The notes under the pieces: generated by a model
Told to the model about the DNA's origin: nothing
Database searches by the model: none
Seen by the model: only the letters and a program-made list of their open reading frames with translations
Program-made: the position numbers and the translations under genes
Source of the DNA: Acidobacteriota bacterium
Lineage (GTDB): Bacteria; Acidobacteriota; Vicinamibacteria; Marinacidobacterales; Marinacidobacteraceae
Reading direction: 5' to 3'
DNA length: 64,000 nucleotides
Assembly (NCBI GenBank): GCA_022826825.1
Contig: JAJDUD010000050.1
Coordinates: 1-64,000, forward strand
In this document: positions 38,092 through 45,219 of the stretch, one piece after another
Layout: every line of letters starts with the position of its first letter
Position numbering within the stretch: position 1 is the first letter of the stretch

Positions 38092-38685
38092 TCAGCGGTG
38101 TTCGATGACGGAGTCCACCACCCCGTAAGCCTTGGCTTCCTCGGCGGTCATGTAGTGGTCCCGTTCGATGTCGCGGCCGATCTCTTTTGACGGGCGCCCG
38201 GTGTGATGGGCGAGGATCTCGGTCAGGCGCGCGCGGACCCGGATGATCTCGTTGGCCTGGATCTGGATGTCGGTCGCCTGGCCGCGGGCGCCGCCGAGTG
38301 GCTGGTGGATCATCACCGTGGAGTTCGGGAGCGCGAACCGCTTTCCGCGCGCCCCGGCGGCGAGCAGGATCGCCCCCATGCTGGAGGCCTGACCGAGGCA
38401 GTAGGTGGTCACGTCCGGCCGGATGAACTGCAGCGTGTCGTAGATCGCGAGGCCGGCCGTCACGGAGCCCCCCGGGCAGTTGATGTAGAGGGAGACTTCC
38501 TTTTCCGGGTCTTCCGACTCGAGGAAGAGGAGCTGGGCGACCACGGTGTTCGCGAGTTCGTCGCTGATCGGCTGCCCGATGAAGACGATGTTGTCCTTGA
38601 GCAGGCGGGAGTAGATGTCGTAGGCGCGTTCCCCGCGTCCGGTCTGTTCGATGACGTGCGGGATCAGGATCTGGTCTCGGATCAC
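38092..38685 (-). CDS. clpP: ATP-dependent Clp protease proteolytic subunit
   Basis: ClpP, 197 aa from a GTG at 38685, chosen because CGAGGA sits at Shine-Dalgarno distance and the protein then starts like other ClpPs ([29 protein letters not shown] without a long propeptide); an ATG at 38763 adds 26 low-complexity residues. Catalytic Ser102 (GQASSMGA) and His127 (VMIHQP) are visible, with Asp near 176. It follows tig by 91 nt, but clpX is displaced 6.9 kb downstream. Confidence 0.94.
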   Translation of the reverse strand: MIRDQILIPHVIEQTGRGERAYDIYSRLLKDNIVFIGQPISDELANTVVAQLLFLESEDPEKEVSLYINCPGGSVTAGLAIYDTLQFIRPDVTTYCLGQASSMGAILLAAGARGKRFALPNSTVMIHQPLGGARGQATDIQIQANEIIRVRARLTEILAHHTGRPSKEIGRDIERDHYMTAEEAKAYGVVDSVIEHR

Positions 38686-38776
38686 GGTGTTCGTTCCTCG
38701 TGGTTTCGCTGGGACTCGGGGTTTCGCGTGAGCATACGAGGTTGCGCCGTCAGAAACCGTCACGGCGGACGGGCCG

Positions 38777-40201
38777 TCAGCCCGGGGCCGGAGTGAGTTC
38801 CGCCTGGTTCCTCAGGAAGTCGATGGCCGCGTCCCGGCGGAGCTGGGTGCGGACCCGCTCGAGGCGGCCGTCCTTTTCCATGGCGGCCCGGAGCGCCGCC
38901 TGCGATTTGCCGGCCGCGGAGGCCTCCTGTTCGAGCCGCTGCTCAACGGCTTCCTCGGTCGTCCGGATGCCTTGCTGGTCGGCGAGCGCGTCCACCAGGA
39001 TGGTGGACGCCACCGTCTTCTCGCACTCGGCGCGGAGCGTGTCCAGGTGCTTTTCGAGTTCGGAGCGCACCTGCTCGGCGGGCATGCCGCCCTGCATCAT
39101 GCTGTTCGCCAGCATCCGCACGCGGTTGTCGAGATCCCGCTCGACGAGCGGTTCGGGGGGTTCCACCGGGTTCTTCTCGCGGAGCGCGTCCACGAGCTGC
39201 TCGGCAACCGCGCGGCGTTCGTTCTGATCGGCCCGCCGGCGCAGCCGGTCCCGGATGTCGCCGCGCAGGGCGAGCAGCGAGTCCGCGCCCAGCTCGCGGG
39301 CGAAGGCGTCGTCGAGAGCAGGCAGCACCGGCGTTCGCGCCTGCTTGATCGTGAAGGCGGCGCGGATCGACCGGCCGGCCCGCTGCGGGTCCGGAGACTC
39401 CTCGCCGAAACTGGCGGTCGCGACCACGGTGTCCCCTTCGCCGGCGCCCTGCAGGGCCTCGTGGAGCGACGGGTGATAGGCCTCGCTTCCCACCTTCAGC
39501 GGCACGTCCTTCGTGACCTGCGGAGCCGGCGCCCCGGCCAGCTCGATGGCGCTCGATTCCTGAAGATCGCCGATGACGAAATCGCCGTCCTGAATGCCGC
39601 GTCCCTCGATGGGCCCCGGCTGGGCTTTCTCCATCCGCAGTTGCTCCAGGGTCTCGCCGATGTCCGACTCCGTCACCGAAACGTCCCGGGTGGTGACCTT
39701 GATCCCTTCGAAGTCGACCGTGCCCACCTCCGGCCACACGCTGAAGCGGAGTTTCGCGACGAGTGGTTTGCCGCGCGTCGCCTCCTCCGGCGTTGCCTTC
39801 GGGACGTCGAGCGGCTGGACATCGAGTTCGTGGAGGCTCTGTCGGGTCGCCCGCCCGAGCAGCCGGCTCACGGCCTCTTCGGTGGCCTCGCTCCCGTACA
39901 GGAGCTCGATCCGCTCCTTGGGCGCCTTGCCCTTCCGGAACCCGCGCAGGTGAGCCTTCTGGCGGATGCGCCGCAGTTCCTTCTGGACCGCCTCCTCGAA
40001 CACCGGGGCCGGGATCGTCACCTCGATCGCGCGCCGGGACTGGCCTTCCTCCTCCAGCCGGAAGGCCAGGTCCGGAATGCGGTCCTGTTCCGGAAAGGGT
40101 GGGCGGGGCGGCGCCGTGGACGGACAGCAGGGATCGTTTCCGGGTGTTGCGGCCGAACAGCAGGGATCGCTTCCGGGTGCCGAAGGTGGGGGGTTGTCCA
40201 C
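38777..40201 (-). CDS. tig: Trigger factor (ribosome-associated chaperone)
   Basis: The core (about 430 aa from the [10 protein letters not shown] segment) has the ribosome-binding signature [13 protein letters not shown] in the N-terminal domain, a PPIase (FKBP-like) domain around [13 protein letters not shown], and the helical C-terminal domain. The start is unclear: no ATG lies near the expected N-terminus. GTG at 40201 gives 474 aa with about 40 extra residues that include two PGxDPCC copies encoded by a 33-bp tandem repeat; a non-ATG start closer to the core is possible. The frame further upstream runs into tRNA-Leu and is not coding. First gene of tig-clpP. Confidence 0.88.
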   Translation of the reverse strand: MDNPPPSAPGSDPCCSAATPGNDPCCPSTAPPRPPFPEQDRIPDLAFRLEEEGQSRRAIEVTIPAPVFEEAVQKELRRIRQKAHLRGFRKGKAPKERIELLYGSEATEEAVSRLLGRATRQSLHELDVQPLDVPKATPEEATRGKPLVAKLRFSVWPEVGTVDFEGIKVTTRDVSVTESDIGETLEQLRMEKAQPGPIEGRGIQDGDFVIGDLQESSAIELAGAPAPQVTKDVPLKVGSEAYHPSLHEALQGAGEGDTVVATASFGEESPDPQRAGRSIRAAFTIKQARTPVLPALDDAFARELGADSLLALRGDIRDRLRRRADQNERRAVAEQLVDALREKNPVEPPEPLVERDLDNRVRMLANSMMQGGMPAEQVRSELEKHLDTLRAECEKTVASTILVDALADQQGIRTTEEAVEQRLEQEASAAGKSQAALRAAMEKDGRLERVRTQLRRDAAIDFLRNQAELTPAPG

Positions 40202-40240
40202 GGATTCGCGACTCAGGCTGAAGGATAGGGAGGGGCGCGC

Positions 40241-40325
<85 letters not shown>

Positions 40326-40457
40326 AGCGGCGCCGTAGCCTCCTGGCGGCGGGAGCTTAGCAGTGTGGGGACGCCGGTTTCCGGCCGGTGCTCCGCCGGT
40401 AGAATCGCCCGCCCGCGGGCCGGGCCGGCCGGTGCCGCCGGAGAGAGGTTTCCTGTG

Positions 40458-42038
40458 ATGCGCCGACTGTTCCCAGCCCTGTTTGCCCTGCTCCTCGCCG
40501 CTCCCCTGGCGGCCCAGGACCTCGAGACCCTCCGTCCGGTCGCCGATCAGGGGGCGGCCGAGCGGGCCAAGCTGGTCCAGGTGATGGTGGACTCGATTTT
40601 CAGCTTCGGCGAACTCGGGTTTCAGGAGTTCGAGACCTCCCGCTACCTCACCGAGATCCTGCGCGAGAACGGGTTTGAAGTGGAGGACGGGATCTCGGGT
40701 ATTCCGACGGCATGGTGGGCCAAGTGGGGTTCCGGGTCGCCGATGATCGCGCTCGGCAGCGACCTCGACGGCATTCCGAAGGCGTCGCAGAAGCCGGGCG
40801 TCGCGTATCACGATCCGCTGGTCGAAGGGGCGCCGGGGCACGGCGAGGGCCACAACTCGGGGCAGGCGGTCATCATCGCCGGGGCGCTGGCCGTGAAGGA
40901 CATCATGGAGCGCGAGGAGCTTCCCGGGACCATCGTCATCTGGCCCGGGGTGGCCGAGGAAGTGGTCGGCACGAAAGCCTGGTTCATCCGCGACGGCTAC
41001 TTCGAGGACGTGGACGTCTGCATCTTCACCCACGTCTCCAACCAGTTCGGGGTGAGCTGGGGCCAGGGCAGGGGCAACGGCCTGGTGTCGGTGGAATACA
41101 CCTTCACGGGGGAGTCGGCGCACTCGGCGGGGGCGCCGTGGCGCGGGCGGAGCGCGCTCGACGCCGTCGAGATCATGAACATGGCGTGGAACGTCAAGCG
41201 CGAACACCTGCGGCTTCCCCACCGTTCGCACTACGTGATCACGAACGGCGGCGACCAGCCGAACGTGGTGCCCCAGTTGGCGTCCGTCTGGTACTACTTC
41301 CGCGAACTCGAGCAGCCCGGGATGAAGGAGCTCTTTGAGCTGGGGAACACCATGGCCCGGGCCGCCGCCGCCATGACCTCGACCGAGGTGTCCTGGCGGA
41401 TCCTGGGTCACGCGTATCCGCGGCATTTCAACAAGCCGGTGGCCGAGGCGGTGTGGGCCAACATCGAGCGGGTGGGGCTTCCCGAGTGGAGCGAAGCCGA
41501 TCTGGCCCTCGCCAGGGGACTCCAGCGCGAGCTCGGGGTCGAAGAACAGGGACTGGCGACCCAACTGCGGGAAATGGGCGGCCCGGTGCAGCCGCCCAGG
41601 CTCGGCGGGGGTTCCGATGACATCGGGGACATCTCGTGGGCCGTGCCCACCGTCACCCTGCGCTTCCCGTCGAACATTCCGGGCGGTCCGGGCCACCACT
41701 GGGCGAACGGCGTCGCCATGGCGACCCCGATCGCGCACAAGGGCGCGGTCGCCGGGGCCCGGGTGATCGCCATGACGCTCATGGACCTCCTCCTCGACCC
41801 GGAACTGATCCCCGCCGCCAGGGAGTACTTCGCCGAACAGACCGCCGAGCACCAGTACACCCCGCTGATCGGCCCCGACGACCCTCCGGCGATCCACCTC
41901 AACGAGGATCGGATGGGCGCTTTCCGGGAGGCGATGCGGCCCTTCTACTACGACCCGGATGCCTACGACACGTACCTGGAGCAGCTTGGGATCGAGTACC
42001 CGACGGTGCGCGGCGAGGACGAAGGGCAGGAGAACTGA
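40458..42038 (+). CDS. Exported M20-family amidohydrolase (AbgB-like)
   Basis: 526 aa from ATG 40458 with a signal peptide (1-20, ending PLAAQ). The M20 metallopeptidase hallmarks are visible: GSDLDG (100-105), GHGEGHNSG, AEEVVGTKA, FTGESAHSAGAPWRGRSALDA (dimerisation domain) and a C-terminal GPGHHWAN with a zinc His. The closest family I recognise is aminobenzoyl-glutamate utilisation protein B; exported versions are common in some soil and marine phyla and may hydrolyse amidated amino acids or peptides. The normal GSDxD appears as GSDLD. It stands alone. Confidence 0.85.
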   Translation: MRRLFPALFALLLAAPLAAQDLETLRPVADQGAAERAKLVQVMVDSIFSFGELGFQEFETSRYLTEILRENGFEVEDGISGIPTAWWAKWGSGSPMIALGSDLDGIPKASQKPGVAYHDPLVEGAPGHGEGHNSGQAVIIAGALAVKDIMEREELPGTIVIWPGVAEEVVGTKAWFIRDGYFEDVDVCIFTHVSNQFGVSWGQGRGNGLVSVEYTFTGESAHSAGAPWRGRSALDAVEIMNMAWNVKREHLRLPHRSHYVITNGGDQPNVVPQLASVWYYFRELEQPGMKELFELGNTMARAAAAMTSTEVSWRILGHAYPRHFNKPVAEAVWANIERVGLPEWSEADLALARGLQRELGVEEQGLATQLREMGGPVQPPRLGGGSDDIGDISWAVPTVTLRFPSNIPGGPGHHWANGVAMATPIAHKGAVAGARVIAMTLMDLLLDPELIPAAREYFAEQTAEHQYTPLIGPDDPPAIHLNEDRMGAFREAMRPFYYDPDAYDTYLEQLGIEYPTVRGEDEGQEN

Positions 42039-42094
42039 CGGGGGTTGCCGCGGCCCCGGTCTTGCCGGCGCGGGCGCCCGGCCCAGCGAGTTCC

Positions 42095-42261
42095 TTGCGC
42101 TTGCGGGTCTTGATTCTGGGAGCCGCTGCCCTTGCGGCCTGCGGTCAGGGCGGGCTGGACACCCCCGTCGGAATCACGGTGGACGACGTTCCCCCGGCGC
42201 GCCCGCCGGCCGGCGCCGTCGTCGTATCGGAGGAGCCGCTTCTCCATGGACGCGCCCAGAT
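42095..42261 (+). pseudogene. Truncated lipoprotein reading frame
   Basis: From a TTG at 42095 the frame reads LRLRVLILGAAALAACGQGG, a textbook lipoprotein signal with LAAC lipobox, then a short Pro-rich stretch. At 42262 it runs straight into the 155-bp dispersed repeat and stays open to 42610, inside the IS element, with no further protein-like character. I read it as a lipoprotein gene cut by the repeat, or a very short lipoprotein. It lies 56 nt after the M20 gene. Confidence 0.4.
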
Positions 42262-42416
42262 CTCTGTCGCCCAAGACGAAGTGCGGCACGTCGCCCGCGG
42301 GCCTTTGGCCCGCTGTGCCGACCGGAGGTCGGCGTTCCAAGCCGTTTCCGCCATTTTCATGACAAGCGGGGTGTGCAGGAGGACCCGATCATGGGCGTTT
42401 CTCCCGGTGGGGGCCG
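42262..42416 (+). repeat. 155-bp dispersed repeat, copy 2
   Basis: Ungapped match to 116-270 with about 12 differences by eye. It includes GCCGACCggaGGTCGGC and the tail GTTCCAAGCCGTTTCCGCC. A further degenerate REP-like pair GCCGGCGttcccAGCCGGT follows at 42413-42430. Confidence 0.8.
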
Positions 42417-42451
42417 GCGTTCCCAGCCGGTGCGCCATCGGGGGGGAAAGT

Positions 42452-42480
42452 GTGAAGGGGGGGCGTGCCCCCCCTTTCAC
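42452..42480 (+). terminator. Strong G7/C7 hairpin, terminator-like
   Basis: GTGAAGGGGGGG and CCCCCCCTTTCAC pair around a CGTG loop (11-12 bp). There is a short T run but no long U tract. It abuts the target site of the IS element, and its right arm supplies the start of the target duplication. Confidence 0.5.
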
Positions 42481-42519
42481 GAAGGAGATTACATACCTGC
42501 CTAAGCAGAGGCCGCGTGG

Positions 42520-42705
42520 TAGGCTCGCCAGCGTCAAGCGTTTTTCCGCGGAGTCCGACCTGTCGTCGGGCTACCCGCTGAATACAAGAGCCTTCTACGG
42601 CTCGGGGTAGCTCCCTGGGCTGGCGAATAGGCGGGGACATTCCTCCGCGGAAGCGTTTGACACGGCCCGGCCCCTGGCCGGAGAGCGGCAACGCTCGGGA
42701 GAAGC
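42520..42705 (+). ncRNA. Strongly structured non-coding stretch inside the IS element
   Basis: Several pairings are visible: GAGCC/GGCTC (42588-42603), GCTACCC/GGGTAGC (42570-42576 with 42605-42611) enclosing it, TCGCCAGC/GCTGGCGA (42525-42532 with 42619-42626), and GTCAAGCG...CCGCGGAG with CTCCGCGG...GTTTGAC (42533-42553 with 42643-42661). The last two cross, which would make a pseudoknot in RNA. A perfect GAGCG-GCAA-CGCTC hairpin (GNRA loop) follows just before the SD of the next gene. It could be an RNA, a cis-regulator of that gene, or a folded DNA site. I recognise no known riboswitch or ribozyme. Confidence 0.45.
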
Positions 42706-42707
42706 CC

Positions 42708-43263
42708 ATGTCAACCTCCAAGGGGACGCTTTGTCGCCGTTCTCGCTGCCCTGGTCCTGCTGGTCTCCGCCAGCACGACCGCTGACGTCCAGTTCCACGT
42801 AGCCAGCACCACTGCCGGCTGCCCCAACGCGGCAGACCTGGGCGACATCGCCTACGTGATGATCGAGGCAGCGGAGAGGGACACCTACGCCCGCGAACTC
42901 GCGAACATCATCCAGCAGAAACTGGACTCCGGAGACTGCTTCCAGGTACCGCAGTGGACCGCTATCCGGTTCGTCGAATCGGCAATCACCGGAGCCCGGC
43001 TGATACGTGATTCCCGAGGGGCGGTGTCTCGACGACCCAACGATCGCTGGCTCGTGCAGATCGCGTTCGAGAACTACGGGAGCGACGCGGAGCCGGTCCC
43101 GCCAGTCATCCGGGGTAAGCGACTCTGGATCATCCCGCTGGCCTTGGATCCGACACCCTACGAGACGTTCTCCATCGGACGGTTCAGGGTCGGACCCCTC
43201 GTGTCTCTACCGATTCTGCTTCCGTGGGGCTGGCTTGACCGGCCTCAAGAGCGCCCTGGCTAG
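42708..43263 (+). pseudogene. Secreted-protein gene with an apparent +1 frameshift
   Basis: ATG 42708 has a good SD (GGGAG). Reading MSTSKG, the frame hits a G4 run (42722-42725); if one G is dropped it continues as RFVAVLAALVLLVSASTTAD, a clean signal peptide, and then through to the stop at 43263 (about 184 aa). As given, the upstream frame stops after about 25 codons and the long downstream frame has only a GTG/ATG at 42856-42861 inside the mature part. Either a mutation, a sequencing error or phase variation. The mature protein (GCPNAADLGD..., WTAIRFVES...) is not recognised. Its 3' end overlaps the convergent 60-aa ORF by about 57 nt. Confidence 0.55.
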
Positions 43264-43389
43264 CTCCTCCGGAGTAGGCCGGGGGTCCGGTAGCGGTGGC
43301 GGGTCGGGAGGCACAGACTTCTCACGAACCCACCGGAACCAGCGCTTCCCCACGGATCCCATGATCTGGGGCACCCACTTCTCTGACAT
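43207..43389 (-). CDS. Small hypothetical protein (60 aa) in the IS element
   Basis: ATG 43389 overlaps the stop of the preceding small ORF as TGATG, so the two are translationally coupled (a GTG one codon earlier is also possible). The product is basic and Pro-rich with a P-P-D-P-P-P-L-P-D-P-R-P-T-P stretch and no recognisable domain. It is the last of three minus-strand genes of the IS element (transposase, 88 aa, 60 aa). Confidence 0.45.
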   Translation of the reverse strand: MSEKWVPQIMGSVGKRWFRWVREKSVPPDPPPLPDPRPTPEELARALLRPVKPAPRKQNR

Positions 43390-43655
43390 CACTTCGAGGG
43401 AGGCGGCAGCCGGTTCTTGATCTGCTCCAGAAGACCCACGACCAAGTCGAGACTCGCATCGATGTCCCGCAGAGACTGATTTCCACTCTTCGTCAGCTCG
43501 TTGGTTTCCCTCGTGAGCGCATGGGTGCTCTTAGCAGTCGCCAAGAGCTCAGCGATGTTCCTATCGATCGAGTTCAGTCGAGACAGCGTGGCCCCCGAAA
43601 GATCGTGGGGGGGGTATGCCGCTGCTGGCGTATCCAAGTCTGGCAATCCAGCCAT
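43389..43655 (-). CDS. Small hypothetical helical protein (88 aa) in the IS element
   Basis: ATG 43655 with an AGAGG Shine-Dalgarno. Residues about 22-82 form a long amphipathic, probably coiled-coil helix (SRLNSIDRNIAELLATAKS, then SLRDIDASLDLVVGLLEQIKNRL). No family recognised. It starts 61 nt downstream of the transposase stop and is coupled to the 60-aa ORF. It may be an accessory of transposition, or cargo; that is inference from position only. Confidence 0.55.
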   Translation of the reverse strand: MAGLPDLDTPAAAYPPHDLSGATLSRLNSIDRNIAELLATAKSTHALTRETNELTKSGNQSLRDIDASLDLVVGLLEQIKNRLPPPSK

Positions 43656-43716
43656 CAGGTTTTCCTCTGCCCTTCCGGGCTATGAGCGGGTTTCCTTGAA
43701 CTCAATGCTACCGCAT

Positions 43717-44676
43717 TCAGGACACCAGGTCCCGGTAGGTGAGACGCCTTCCGAGCAACCCCCTGGCGATGCTCTTCATCTGGTCGATCGTGTCCTCGTC
43801 CCGGATGTTGTAGCGGCCCATGAACTCGTTCACGTAGCGCCAGAGGTGCTTCTTGCTGAGGTGGTGGAACGTCCCGATGTAGGCCCGCTTCATCGTCGCC
43901 CAGAACGACTCCAGGCTGTTCGTGTGAACCGGACCCCGGACGTACTCGTAGGCCGAGTGTTTCACTGACTCCACCCGGTAGCCGGGAAGGTGCCGGTATG
44001 GCGTGCCCTCGTCCGAGTAGAGAATCGCCCCGCGGGTGACGGCGGCCTTGACCGCCTTCTGGACAACCAAGACCTCGTTCGTCGGAAGGACTGTGGCCAC
44101 CACCTGCTTTGTGGGCCGATCGAGGACGCCGTGAACGGCAGCCTTCCCGTAGAGGCCCCGAAGGGCGGTGCCCATCTTCTTCCGCTTCCAGAGCGGCATG
44201 TTCTTCTTCTTGCCCCCGAAGTACGTCTCGTCGGACTCCACCGGCCCCTCGAAGAGCTCGGACCGCTCGTGAGCCCACGACTCGCGGATGCGGTGGATCA
44301 TGAACCACGCCGTCTTCTGGGTCACGTCCAGATCGCGGTGGAGGCGCATGGAGGACACGCCCTTCAAGCTGGTGGATACGAGGTAGATGGCGATGGCCCA
44401 CTTGCGGAGAGGGACGTGTGACTGCTCCAGGACGGTCCCTATCCGGACGGAGAAGTGCCGGCGGCAGTCTCCACACCACCAGGGCATCGGCTTCCGGTTC
44501 TGGACGGACTTCACGCGGTCCTGAGCACCGCAGCGCGGGCAGACAGGACCATGCGGCCAGATCTGCGCCTCGAACCAGAGCCGGGCGGACTCCTCGTCCG
44601 GGAACATCTCGAATAGCTCCGGCAGCGAGATCCCCTTCCGGTAGCCCCGACCGGGGAGGTTTTTGTGGTTGGACAT
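43717..44676 (-). CDS. IS1595-family (ISXO2-like) transposase
   Basis: 319 aa. An N-terminal zinc-ribbon (C-P-R-C...W-W-C-G-D-C-R, about 47-71) precedes the ISXO2-like DDE-type domain: VESDETYFGG carries acidic residues, DEGTPYRHLPGY the next, and HTNSLESFWATMKRAYIGTFHHLSKKHLWRYVNEF is the highly recognisable C-terminal family block with N/E-type catalytic positions. The gene looks intact. Terminal repeats and a target duplication are detectable 1.2 kb downstream and 0.2 kb upstream of it, so the element is asymmetric and carries extra genes on its downstream side. Confidence 0.93.
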   Translation of the reverse strand: MSNHKNLPGRGYRKGISLPELFEMFPDEESARLWFEAQIWPHGPVCPRCGAQDRVKSVQNRKPMPWWCGDCRRHFSVRIGTVLEQSHVPLRKWAIAIYLVSTSLKGVSSMRLHRDLDVTQKTAWFMIHRIRESWAHERSELFEGPVESDETYFGGKKKNMPLWKRKKMGTALRGLYGKAAVHGVLDRPTKQVVATVLPTNEVLVVQKAVKAAVTRGAILYSDEGTPYRHLPGYRVESVKHSAYEYVRGPVHTNSLESFWATMKRAYIGTFHHLSKKHLWRYVNEFMGRYNIRDEDTIDQMKSIARGLLGRRLTYRDLVS

Positions 44677-44750
44677 GCTTCAATTGTGGCACAGGGGTGC
44701 GCCAGAAGCTGTCAGTGTCAAACGGCTGTAACTCCATGACTCTACAGGGG

Positions 44751-44771
44751 ATTATAGAACAATCCTGTCAA
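44751..44771 (-). promoter_or_regulatory. Candidate promoter of the transposase gene
   Basis: On the minus strand TTGACA and TATAAT occur 9 bp apart, too close to be one sigma-70 promoter, but each could pair with a weaker partner (TTGACA with CTGTAG about 18 bp on; TATAAT as a near extended -10). The surrounding stretch is AT-rich against the window and lies 75-95 nt upstream of the transposase ATG. Confidence 0.35.
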
Positions 44772-44797
44772 TCTGTATACTCCCGCTCCCCCTTGAA

Positions 44798-44867
44798 GGG
44801 CACGCATGCTGGAGCATGGCCCCCAACCGGTGAATTGAGGGAGCGGGTTCGATTCCCGTCGTGTCCT
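44798..44867 (+). other. tRNA-like sequence near the right end of the IS element
   Basis: The 5' GGGCACG pairs fully with 3' CGTGTCC (one G3-U70 wobble), and GCGGG-TTCGATT-CCCGT makes a normal T arm. Between them there is no normal D arm, only CATGC-TGGA-GCATG, and the anticodon arm is an irregular CCCCAA/TTGAGGG stem with an 8-nt loop. The end is TGCC, not CCA. It is too short for tmRNA. G3-U70 is the alanine identity element, so charging by AlaRS is conceivable. Probably a degenerate or mimic tRNA; function unknown. Confidence 0.5.
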
Positions 44868-45017
44868 GCCCTCCCTTGCTTAGCGAGGTATGTAATCCCC
44901 TTCACGAAGAAAGACAGCGCGAATCGGCACTCGCCCGCTTCTCCGATTGGGCCGTATGGTTCAGCCCTGTCCAAACAGGATGCGGCGAGTTCCGATTCGA
45001 GGCACGAAGTGCCGTTC

Positions 45018-45095
45018 GGGCTGGGGGTGGGGCCCTCCCTCACGGAAACTCGGGTTCCGAGCCTCAAGCTCCCCGATGGGCCCCACCCCCAGCCC
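45018..45095. repeat. Perfect 18-bp inverted repeat
   Basis: GGGCTGGGGGTGGGGCCC (45018-45035) and its exact reverse complement (45078-45095) are separated by 42 nt. It lies between the IS element and tRNA-Leu and could end transcription of the tRNA. The rest of 44909-45108 holds nothing I can identify. Confidence 0.75.
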
Positions 45096-45108
45096 GACCA
45101 GCGCGCGG

Positions 45109-45192
45109 TGCCGAAGCAGGGATTTGAACCCTGACACTCGCAAGGAGTACTGCGCCCTGAACGCAGCGCGTCTGCCGTTCCGCCACTTCGGC
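45109..45192 (-). tRNA. tRNA-Leu (anticodon CAG)
   Basis: The acceptor GCCGAAG/CTTCGGC is fully paired; the anticodon arm CTGCG-TTCAGGG-CGCAG gives CAG; the long variable arm ACTC-CTTGC-GAGT marks a class II tRNA; the T arm is CAGGG-TTCAAAT-CCCTG. The CCA end is not encoded (CCG follows), unlike tRNA-Leu(UAG) at 40241. It is divergent from the exonuclease gene 27 nt away. Confidence 0.96.
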
Positions 45193-45219
45193 CCGCGGAG
45201 CGTGCGATTCTAACAGTCC

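Larger units (their letters stand above)
42484..44900 (-). mobile_element. IS1595-type insertion element with cargo, 2417 bp
   Basis: The left end begins GGAGATTACATACCT, and the right end, read inward on the minus strand, begins GGGGATTACATACCT; 21 of the terminal 24 bp match. TTCACGAA flanks both ends (42476-42483 and 44901-44908), an 8-bp direct repeat as expected for target duplication. IS1595-family elements are known to have ends starting GG and 8-bp duplications, which agrees with the transposase inside. Besides the transposase the element holds a structured non-coding stretch, a frameshifted secreted-protein gene, two small coupled ORFs and a tRNA-like sequence. Its base composition is visibly less GC-rich than the flanks. 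Ends were found by eye. Confidence 0.75.

Noticed and set aside
44798..44867. tmRNA or normal tRNA gene
   Set aside because: Too short for tmRNA and no usable D arm or anticodon loop; kept only as a tRNA-like sequence.
42484..45192. Integrative element or genomic island inserted at tRNA-Leu
   Set aside because: No integrase and no duplicated tRNA end; the IS1595 ends and 8-bp duplication explain the insertion without the tRNA.
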